A DNA stretch of 64,000 nucleotides from Mytilus trossulus (Eukaryota > Mollusca > Bivalvia > Mytilida > Mytilidae): assembly GCF_036588685.1 (NCBI RefSeq), contig NC_086386.1:74708682-74772681 (forward strand). Direction: 5' to 3'. Every line of letters begins with the position of its first letter. Position 1 is the stretch's first letter. Shown in pieces: positions 40,101-52,100 of this stretch. The position numbers were made by a program, and so were the translations under genes. The notes under the pieces are model-generated. The model was given only the letters and a program-made list of their open reading frames with translations, was not told the origin of the DNA and searched no databases.

Positions 40101-43100
40101 ACCCGGAGGCGTCCTTCAGCTGGCCCCTAAACAAATATATACTAGTTCAGTGATAATGAACGCCATACTTATTTCCAAATTGTACACAAGAAACTAAAAT
40201 CAAGATAAAACAAGACTAACATAGGCCAGAGGCTCCTAATTTGGGACAGGCGCAAAAATGCGGCGGGGTTAAACATGTTTGTGAGATTTCAACCCTCCCC
40301 CTATACCTCTAACCAATGTAGAAAAGTAAACGCATAACAATACGCACATTAAAATTCAGTTCAAGAGAAGTCCGAGTTTGATGTCAGAAGATGTAACCAA
40401 AGAAAATAAACAAAATGACAATAATACATAAATAACAACAGACTACTAGCAGTTAACTGACATGCCAGCTCCAGACTTCAATTAATACTTACTCTTACAA
40501 CAGTAAGGAGTATTTTTGTTGCTTCTCTCTCATTTCCTGTCACTTGCTCTATTTCTTCAATTGTGTCCGTCCATTCATTATCATATACATTAGAAAATTT
40601 CTCTACTAGACTTAATGGTCTATCTGGATCACTTAGGTCTGTAATTGCCGGGTTGTTATTTTTCAGCTGTTTTCCCATCATTTCACTCAACCTATAATGA
40701 TTATAAATTGAAAGAAGGTGATTTAACGAACATCTATAGTAACAATGATGTGACCAGGATTCTCATTTTGCATCGTATTGACCATTATCCGTACTGTTCT
40801 GTTTGTGTCAATCAAAGGCGTTAAAAGGCATCTTAGGTAGTTCTATTATCTTTTCACAATCTAGAGACTGTCGTTGAGGGCTGTATGATTGATTGTTTGA
40901 TTGATTCTCTTTATTTCCTCCAATATACTTAAGATTGATTGCAGTTTATCATATTCCTTTTATTTTCCTTTCATTGTATGATTTTGTTTTGGAGAAAATT
41001 TCGTAAAAATTTCAACTCAAAATTGTTCCCTTTATTTAGAAGAGACCATATATATATATATATATATATTCGACATACATAATGTTCACAGTACCTATTT
41101 TGTGCCTCTTCTCTTGCTTTCATTTCTGTATCCAGGTCTCTGAAAGTTTCAAATATAAAAATATTTTTACTTTGTTGTTAATGGATAATCTTTAAAACTC
41201 AATTACCAGAACAAGTATTGATGCTGTTTATGTGTACGGTCTATTTATCTTTTCTTATGTTTCTTTATGCATCAACTTGACTAGTTTCATTTTTTTTAAA
41301 TGGACTAGTAATATCATTAGGGGTCATAAACAGTAGGACATTAAAGTTTGTTTAAAACTTATGACTATGATTGATCATAAGAAATGAACAATTAACTAAA
41401 CTAATGCTTCGTTCACACGTACATTTAATTCGAATTGAAATCGAATCGAATGCGAATCGAATTCGCTAATCATTTTCACACACTCTTCTTTTTTAATTCG
41501 AATTGATTCGAATTAGCTAATTCGAAGTATACAATTCGCATTAGATATACGCTTTTGTTAATTTGTTAATACGAATTAAAAGTTAACGTCGTTTGGACAG
41601 TAAAGCGAATTTGACGCGCATTGCAATTCGAATTAGAATTGAATTAGGACATAAAACGTTTCGAATGCGAATTAAATTAATTCGAATGAGTTAATGCGAA
41701 TCGAATTCGAATTACGTGTGAGCACAGCATAATACTTAAGATCAATCTTAATGGTATTTTGTGAAACCGACTTCAGATCGCATCTTCTCCTTTATGAAGA
41801 ACTAAAAATCTCTTTTAAAATGAGGGTGATTAATTTGTTTTATTTAAATAATTGATTGATTGATTTAATTCTGGCATTCATTTGTTCAAATTTTAGAACT
41901 CTCAGTCCCACAGTATTCTCCATTATTCATATGAAGATAAGGCAAAATATCTCTGCAAAACATTTCTGATTTTGCTCATTGTTTGAAGGCCGTACGGTGA
42001 CATATAGTTGTCTGTGTCTCTTGTTTAGAGTTGTCTCATTGACAACCATACAAAATCTTCCTTTTCATATTTCCCTTGAAAATATATTTAAAGAAGTCAC
42101 TCGCCCACAGAAATCTGGTGTTGTAAATTGAGGAGTATATTTACGATTTACGAAAAATATAAGAAAAGTATGTATATATCCGTTTGTTGAAATGAAAAAT
42201 ATATTTAAAAACAATTTGAACGTAGGATTTTATCAGCATTAGTTAAACATTCAAAATTCAAACTATCAAAATAGAAAATATCAGAATTCAAGACTTTTTT
42301 CCATAAATAATTACAATGTCGGGAATCACAAAATTCTTTCATGTTCATTTAATACATAGGAAATAGGTATCTTCAGAAGTACCGAGATTAAGTCCATTAA
42401 CAGACAGCTTGGTCCTATACATACCTTTGGCTCCTTTTAAGATCGTCTTTATATTGCTGTAATTGATCCTTATAATATTGTATATCACGTTGGAGTCTGA
42501 AAACATAATCAAAAGATGTCTGTGTATTTACAAAAAAAATGTATAATGGTTTTCCTGTTTGAATGGTTTTACACTAGTAATTTTTGTGCCCTTTATAGCT
42601 TGTTGTTCAGTGTGAGCCAATGCTCTGTGTTGAAGGCCGTACCTTGACCTATAATTATAATGGTTTACTTTTATAAATTGTTATTTGGATGGAGAGTTGT
42701 CTCATTGGCATTCATACCACATCTTCCTATATCTATATAAGTTGAAATAGCGTAGTGTGTTACGTAGTATGATACAACACAATTTCAAACATGTTATTGC
42801 TTTAAATCAAAATGTTTGCCACTAAAACTGTGGTGGAATGTCTAAAACATGCATCAGTCGAAGTTATATATATATTACTTATTCATTTGATGATCCATCA
42901 GAAACATGTTTTGTTAAACAGTTTCGCTTATTTGAATTAAAACCACATCTTCTTTTTTTATACTTTGCTTATTTGAATTAACAACTTACTTTTCATTAGC
43001 CTGTTCTCGTACTTTTAATTCTTCTTGCATTCTATAACTAATAATGTAAAAATAAATACTAATTATAGAAAATGTCATATCAAATGAATATTTTTTTTAT

Positions 43101-46100
43101 GTTCTGTATAAATTATTAAAAAACTACCTAATTATAGATAATATATACGCATGCGCCAATTTGAATAGTCGCATATTTTTTGTACTGATAAAATTCGTAT
43201 ATTTTTCAAGTTTTGCTTGGATTTAAGTGAACAATTTTGTTTTCATCTGTGATATTTGTGATTACTGATACATTCTACACCTAAATATACCAAAATATGG
43301 AAGGATTAGCCATTATTGAGTTCGATCCATTGTGTACCGAGTCCGCAGAGTACTATGTTGAGTCCGTTATGACACCAAAAATCAACAAAGTTACCACAGC
43401 AGAAATTGAAACTGCAGCGAATACTTCAGAGCTTGTAAGTAACTTTAATAAAGGTGCTAGTCTGAAGAGACCACTAGACTCAGATTCTTCTAATAAAGAA
43501 AGTGTCAAAAAGTTGAGATCAGACGATAGTCATTCTATAGGTACTAAAGTTTGTAGTAATACAGATATGAGTGATTTACAACATTTAGTATACAGTCTGA
43601 CACAAAGTATGAATACTATGCATATTTCACTAACAGAACGCATTGATACTTTGGAAAAGAACATGTCTAAAGACTTAGCACAGCTCATAGAACAAAAGGT
43701 GAAACATGAAGTCAGTCAGGCAAAGAAGGAGATTAACGGTACACTATCCAGCTTTAAAGATCAAGTCAATGTGCTGGAGGGAAAAGTTAACAGTATGGAA
43801 CAATCGTACGCCTCAGTAGTTAAACAACGGTCAGTAAATGATGAAAAGAAACTCAATATTGTTATTAAAGGTTTGCCCCATGGCAAAAACGAAGAGAATA
43901 ATCCACAATGTACATTAAACAAAGTAAATTCCTTAATAAGAGATGGATTAAAACTGTCGAACATCAAGTTTTTGAAGGCTGAGCGCAAAGTGTCACGTGA
44001 TTCAAAACCTGGATTGATTATTGCAAAGGTACAATCTTTAGAAGACAAGAAGTCCATAATGAAGGCAAAATCCAAATTAAAGGGAAATAAATCATTCAGC
44101 AGTGTTTACATAGAAAACGATATCCCATGGGAGGTGCGCTCTCAGCAAAATAATCTCCGCACGATTCTCAAAGAAATTGGAAAGTCCGATAAATATAGAG
44201 TGGTTGGATCTAAAATCGTACGTAATCAGCGTGACGGAACCGACGGAAAATAGGAATTTCTTCATCTAAGTTCTTGGAATGTAAATGGGTGGTCTATATA
44301 TGACAATGATAATTCAGCGTTTAGGAAAAGCGTTCTTCTATGTGGCGATTATGATGTTATAGCTTTATGTGAAACATTCTTAAGAAATTATGATACCATA
44401 AGCGTACCTGGATATAGATTTGTAGGGAATAACCGTTCGTTGTTGCATCGCAATGCTAAGAGAGGCTCAGGCGGTGTATGTTTTCTTATCAAAGATAGCG
44501 TATATAAATTTTTTGATGTGACTTTGCTAGATTGTTCAAAAGAGGATATTCTATGGATTAAATTACAAGAAAAGGGATCAACTTTATGTTTCTGTTTGTG
44601 TGTCTGTTATTTACCACCGGAAGGTTCTTCAAGACGGTGTGATCCAGAAACCTTTTTTGCCGACCTTCTCTATCAGGTTTATATGTATCAAAATGAAGGA
44701 ACTGTGTGTATATCTGGCGACTTCAACTCACGTATCGGATATAATACTGACTTTATTGAAGGTGTTGATCGCATCCCTTCTCGTGAGGTAATCGATAAAA
44801 CCGAGAATCACTATGGAGATTTGTTTGTGGATTTCTTAGTCGATAGTAATTTTTGTGTTTTGAACGGCCGTATAGGAAACGAAAACAATTATACATGCGT
44901 TTCAAAGAAAGGAAAGTCTGTTGTGGATTATGTTATGGTACCGCATGAATCTATACCTTCAGAGAGCGATTTTAAAGTGAATATGATATCCGACCTGATC
45001 GACCGGTACAACATGGACGTGCCAGATAAAACACCGGATCATTCGATTCTTGAATGGAAATTAGCTGTTATGAACAAACGTCCGAATGATGAACCAGCAT
45101 TTGAAACTCAATTCAAGGGAAATAAAAGATATGATACGTCAAGGTTAACAACAGAATTCTTGAATTCGGAAGATTGTGTTAAAAGAATCAGCGAAACTGT
45201 CAACCGTATTGAAAATGAACTTTCATCAAATAGATGTATCAACGAAGCATATGGTTCCTTCACTAACTTTTTAATGAACGAAATGGATCTAGCCGGCCTT
45301 ACTGTAACCAGTCCTATCAAATATGAATGTAAATCGAAGCAAAGTAAGGCAAAGACTTTCTTAAAGCCTTATTGGAGTGACTTACTACAACAGAAGTGGG
45401 ACGCAGCAAGCAAAAAGGAAAAGTTATGGCTTAAATGTAGTGACCACACAAAGATTAAACGTAAATTAAAACAAGAGTATTGTGCTGCCCGAAACGATTT
45501 TGACAAACATTTACGGAAAGCAAAACGAACTTATCAAAATAAACTTCAAATGGATTTGATGACTGAACTTGAAAAACCGAATTCTCGAGATTTTTGGAAA
45601 CAAATTGGCAAAATTGGAATTTCAAATGACAGGCGGGATCAGATACCGTGGGAGGTTATTGATGATAATGGCGAAGTTACTACGGACAAAGAACGTGCAT
45701 TACAAAAGTGGAAAACGGACTATCAAACATTGTTCAACGATCAAACTGACAGCATGTTATATGATGAATGTCACCTAGACAGAATAAAGAAGGGGGTAAT
45801 TTCATCAGACCCGGAACACGTTGATACATCTTGTTTAAACGTACCTATCACTCGTTGCGAAGTTGAGAAAGCGGTGAGCAGATTAAAATTAAGAAAGGCA
45901 GCTGGCATAGACAATATCCCAGCAGAAGTTCTAAAAAACAAAACCTGTATCGATATGTTACAAAATATTATAATTTTTTGTTTTGAAAACGGTGTTTCGC
46001 CACTTGAGTGGAAACAAGGAATTATAAATCCAATAGTGAAACCAAATAGTACAGACGTTCGGCTTCCTTTGTCATATCGTGGGATAACACTTTTGTCGGT

Positions 46101-49100
46101 GCCATGTAAAGTTTACTGTGACATTCTTAATTCTAGATTTGGAGATTGGATTGAAGATTCGGGTGTATTGGTTGATGAACAATGTGGATTTCGTAGAAAG
46201 CGAAGCTGCCTAGATCAAATATATAGTCTGTACTCTATCATCAATGACCGTAAATTGTCACGCCTGTCAACTTTTGCCTGCTTTATTGACCCGAAGAAGG
46301 CGTTCGACAATGTGAATCGGGACTGTTTATGGTTTAAATAACAAACGTTTGGTGTTAACGGAAAAATCTTGAATGCTGTTAAATCTTTGTATGACAACAC
46401 AACATGTTCTGTACGTGTTAACAACGTCTTTACGTCAATGTTTCCGGTTTCATGTGGTGTGAAACAAGGGTGTCTGATTTCTCCGACACTTTTTGCTTTG
46501 TATATCAATGATTTAGCTACAGAAATTAAGTCTTTGAATAAGGGTATTGATATTGATAGTATAAATGTAAGCATCTTACTATATGCAGACGATATCGTCT
46601 TACTAGGTCCAAGTGAGGCAAGTTTACAATGTATGCTTGATTGTGTTAATGCATGGTGCCATAAATGGAGATTAAGTATTAATTGTAGTAAATCAAATGT
46701 CATACATTTTAGGCCTAGCTCTGTTGAACGTTCTACTTTCATTTTTTTCTGTGGAAATCATAGTTTAGTATATGTAGATTCATACAAATATTTAGGCATT
46801 TGGTTCAGTGAACATGTAACATGGAATAAAACCGTCAAAGAACTTTCTAAATCTGCCAGCCGAGCTTTGAGCTGTTTGACTGTGAAATTTTACGCTTATG
46901 GTGGTATGACATATCAAGTGTTCACAAAACTGTATGAAAGTTTGGTACAACCAATATTGTTATATGGTGCATCGATATGGGGACTTACTGAACAAAGACT
47001 CATTAATAACGTACAAAATAGGGCTAGTAAAATATTCCTTGGAGTGACTAAATTGACTAGCAATACGGCAGTACAGGGTGATTTAGGATGGCTGTCATGT
47101 CATGCTAAACAAAGACTGGAAGTTTTGAGATTCTTTTATAAACTTGAAAATTCAGATAATTCTCGTACTTTCTATAAGATACATTTATGGTCGAAACGAA
47201 AACGTAGATCCTGGAACTGTAATGTGATTAAGTTATTTCGCAACATGTCTGTAGAACACTTAATGCAGCCCGGAATTAGCAAAGAACTATTTTTTAAAGT
47301 GATTAAAAGTAAATTACGAATACTAGACGAACAGTTGTGGTTTACCAAACTTTGGAATGACAATTCGAATGTGAATGGAAACAAATTGAGGCTATAAAGA
47401 CGTTATAAGAAGGACCTTCAACCTGAACACTATGTTACTAACGCAATGCCACGCCACTTACGAAGTAATTTATGTAAACTTAGATGTGGAACTTTACCTC
47501 TGTCTGTCGAGACGGGTCGTTATACGAAACCACCAATACCGTTAGGAGAAAGAATTTGTCCATTTTGTAATAATTCTGTAGAAGATGAAATACACTTTTT
47601 GATTAATTGTGACATTTACAGTGACTTAAGGTTTAATTTGTTTCACAGAGCTATGGTCATGGATAATTCTTTTTGTACAAAGTCTGATTTTAATCAATTT
47701 GTATTTTTAATTCAAAATGCTGAATTACAATACGAGTTATCTATCTTGGTGCATAATATGATAAGAAGACGTCGCGCTCTGAAAAGTAATCTACAGTCTT
47801 AATTGTATATTTTCGTAAAAGTCAAAGTTATATTTAATTTATTTATTTTTTAATTCATGATTGTATATTTCTGTAAAAGTCAAAGTAACAGTTATTTTTT
47901 AATTATTATTTTTTTTTTAATTCTTTTCAATCATATTCTTTTATTGACTATTTTACTGAGAGGGTTTTAATAAAACAAGATTACTTCGTTTTATTCTTCG
48001 CAATCTGTTTGTATAACCTCTTTAAAATATATTCTTTTATTACATTGTTTGCAATGAATTACATTGATTTCCCAGTTAGATAAATCCGATAATTTCACAT
48101 GTGAAATAAACGTGGTTATTTCACTCTCTGACGTCATACAACAATAGGCGTTGTCAAGACGTCGATAACGTCGAAACAAAACATGCGTAGGAAAACCATA
48201 TAGTTCCTTACATTTTTATACATTAATTTCATAAAAAAAAAACCAATTTGACAATGTAATAAAAAGTATAACTAATCGCCGTATTTGAATATCAAAAATA
48301 AGACAACTTGTGACCGAACGCCGCTATGGATTAAACTCGTGCTGCGCACTCGTTTAATCCATGCGTCGTTCGGTCACGCGTTGTCTTATTTTTTATATTC
48401 AAATACGGCGATTAGTTATACTATAATTATCACATATCATTTATTTATTTTTTACGTCATACTTAATTTTGTCATATCTATCTTTAAAAGATATGTTTTT
48501 TTGTTTTTTTTTGTTTTTTTGTTTTTTTGTTTTTTTTTGTTTTGTTTTTTTAACTACTTATGTTAATATATTTTTTTTATGATGTGTAATATCCGGATAA
48601 TTTTAAACATTTTTAACATTTTATTATGTTTTTATTTTGTATTTGTTAAATAGATATATATTTGTATATATAGTGTCTCATAAGCCTTTCTAGGCTGGGT
48701 ATATGTCTTATTTTATTATTGTGCAATGTATATTATATAAACTGTATAAACAATCTGTAGACAAGTATGTGACACTTAAATAAAATAAATTATTATTATT
48801 ATTATTATTATAATTACTGATATCTCAATCGTATCTTCGTATTGTTTGACACTATAGTAGTGATGGTTTGATACATTCGCAATTAGTTTTATACGTTCGT
48901 AATATTAACGTTCGAAATGTTATATGCTATATCTAAGTTATAATCAATCTTTCCCGAAATTGTTTAAAACGAAAGATGCTTGCGGACATATCTAATGTTT
49001 CAGTTAACTACTTACGCCACTTATTTTGTATAATGTATAGAATCGTATCGGTTTTAAAATATGAAAAATATTGTATTATCTCTTATTCTCGTAAGGCGAA

Positions 49101-52100
49101 GAATAAGTGCCATTTCGGATTATTTCTGTCTCGCTATAGTTTTATATCTCAATGTATTTAAATAATAGGAAAAAAACTTGAGAAATGGATTATTAAATGT
49201 ATATAATTCACCTTTTCCCAATAATTGAGGAAGCAATTTCTCGTAGGCTTGTATTATTTGTGTTTATTTATTTATTCTTACTCTAGTTTCCTTGTCTTTC
49301 TGTCATCAACACTGTGTGAACGGTGAAATGGTACACGTGAGGTGTCTACTCTGAAAATTATATATATAATGTTTGTCTTTTGTATCATACATTTCAAATT
49401 CATTGTTATATTAAGGAGTTGAAACACTTAATTTGTATTCCAGAAAAAAAATTTTTTGTTGAAGCAGATTGATGCTTTTCAGGTATATATAGTAAATAAC
49501 ATGTTAATATTGGTTTAGTCTGACTGGATGTTCAAAGGAAGCATGTAGCCTTACCCAGTCACATTTGTACGGTTTGGTTTACTTCATTTATAAGTCTATT
49601 TTTCTAAACCATTTCTGTCAACATTAATGTCTTTGGTATTACTCGCCCAGGAATTCAACACGCAAGACAGAATGTTATCACGAGACCAGACCACCTAAAA
49701 TAATATAGTTGTTAACCTTTTCATTTTTTTTAAAGCTGATCTTGATCGTGAGAATGAGTTCCAAACCTTGATACAACATGACCGTTTTGACAATGTAAAT
49801 GATACTTTGTCGTTCTTTTAATTAAATGTATTTTTCTGACAAGTAAACTAATAATCGGTATTTTTAAAGTTGATATCATTTCCAAGTCGGTGTTTATCCA
49901 ATACGTGTATTCAAAGTTACTAGAACCTACATATTCCTCAATAGGTGTCCTATGTCATAAATAAAATTCACTTTTCATTTTGGGAATTTGTTTATTTTTT
50001 AAGAATAAAAACTGTTTCTGTTTATAGTTGATGTAAAAATTTAGAGACTCTTAACGATATATGATAGCTCAACATTTTGTATAGCCACATGCAAATAAAT
50101 ATTATAGTTTTAATAAAAAGACTAAAGTTGCTCTCAAGATGTCATCTGTTGTTGTTTTTTGTCGTCACTAGATCGCAGTCTTGTTGACGTTTATAGCTCT
50201 CTATGCATATATCCCTTACAAATGTTAATAAGTAAATAAGGCTGTTGAAGGCCGTACTTTAACCTATAATGGTTTAATTTTTAAATTGTTATTTTGATGG
50301 AGAGTTGTCTCATTGGCACTCACACCACATCTTCCTATATCTAAATACCTTTCATTATTCCGTCTCTCACTGTATGTATAATCCGCTATAGGTTCACGTT
50401 CGTTATTGTGGACTGTTGCAGCATGTGTAGGAGAATTTGTTCTGTGAATAAATAGCAATAAAAAATGAAAATAAAATCGTATGAACTGTTTGCCTTGTCG
50501 AAGCTTTATATATTTAAATTTACAGTATAAGGTTTGCTCATTTGCTAAAACCGTATGGTGACATAAATTTGCCTTTATATATGTCATTTTGTCTTTGGCG
50601 AACACTTGTGTAATTAGAAATCATACACAATTTTCTTATTCGTAAATTGTACTTTGCTAACATTTTTCGAATCTGGATTCAGAACAGTTTGTTTTGCCAT
50701 CTGCTTGATCACAGTATTTGTTTTCTTAAAATTGAGGATCAGCATAGTCTTTTTAGTTAAAAATAACCAAACTATATCATTTTAAATCAAATGGACTTTT
50801 CCTTACCTCGGTCTTTTGAATCCTCCAGCATCTTCATCAACTCTCCCATGGTCATCATCATCTGGACATTGGAAACACTGGTAGAGGAGGACAAATTTAT
50901 TAAAAGAAAACAATAAGCTGAATGCATAAAAGGATATTGTGGCTATACACTCGAAAAAGGTCATTAGACAGCAATATGCATGAACACAGGAAAGACTTTT
51001 ACAGTAAATTGCATTGAGTGTGTAGGTAAAGGTTAATAAATGTTTGACTAGCTTGTTTGCTAGCTGAACCGTGAAGTTTTTATTAGGTTAGTTTTACTCC
51101 AATCGTTTAGGAGTAGACTAGTTCGACAGATAATCTATCTTTCTCCGAAAAGAGATGGTAGTATACTTAGCATAAAGCTAGTCGAAGATATTACCTTTAC
51201 CTACACACTCAATGCATTTTGCTGTAAGTATAGAAAGGCGGTAAAAGCATTTGGAAGAAGATTCTGTCTCATATTAGTCTAAAACAAATATTTAAAAGAT
51301 ACCAGGCTTATAATTTTGTATATCAAAATTACATACAATCATTAGCTGATAAAATATATGCATAAATCACAAGTGTTGAAATAAGTTCATATACTCTTAT
51401 CATCAAGTTCAGTGGCTTTATTGGGTTCGTCATCTACATAGTTTTGCTAGACTTAAAGGACTAATTTATTTCCATAAGTTTGGTACAATTGGATGGCTAT
51501 TTTGTAAGGTCTGTCGATTTGGTGTCACGATATCTCAGAAGCATGGGTTCGATCCCGGCGAGGGAAGAACAAAAAATTTGCGAAAGCAAAGGAGTATGGC
51601 CACGAAGTGCATATATTGGCCCTATGAAATAACAAAAAAATAAATATTAACCAGGTTGATCCTTTATAGCTAAAACATATCTACCAATATTGTTGCTTGT
51701 TATTATTTGAAAAAAATTTTTTTTGATGACGTCACTAATGTGACGTAACACCCGACATCGAACCGAAACGCTCAAAACATCAAAATTCTCGACGAATTTC
51801 ACACTTCTTTGTCCAATTTCGCATTGGCCGCAGGCCTCGACCAAAGTAATTCGTATCTCATTTTCATTGTTTGACAATTTGAAATCGTTTGCAACAATAT
51901 TTAGCGTGGTCGAGGCCTGCGGCCACATCGAAAAATAAACTTTTGCAAACAAGCAAATCCGGATTCGACACTGTCATTTCTGAGGTACGATAGATTATGT
52001 GGCGAAATGTCTAATACATTTACCACGAACTTACATTAAAATAGAAACAATGTATATAGTTCAGCTTTTTATAATATTTTGAATACATTTCATCATATTT

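Larger units (their letters stand above)
43150..48811 (+). mobile_element. Non-LTR retrotransposon (LINE), nearly full-length
   Basis: A short 5' leader, then ORF1 (43297-44253) and an ORF2 region (44254-47802) with endonuclease and RT. A 1-kb 3'UTR holds a hairpin insertion (48265-48422) and a T-rich block, and an (ATT)n tail ends at about 48788-48811 after AAATAAAATAAA. The left boundary is approximate and no target duplication was found. It is antisense to the host Mieap-like gene, inside the intron between exons 50349-50441 and 42990-43031. APE endonuclease plus an ORF1 and a C-terminal CCHC-like motif fits the APE-type LINE clades; the exact clade was not determined. Confidence 0.85.

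Noticed and set aside
48285-48566. 93-codon + strand frame
   Set aside because: It spans the palindrome and a T-rich tract (poly-Phe translation); not a gene.
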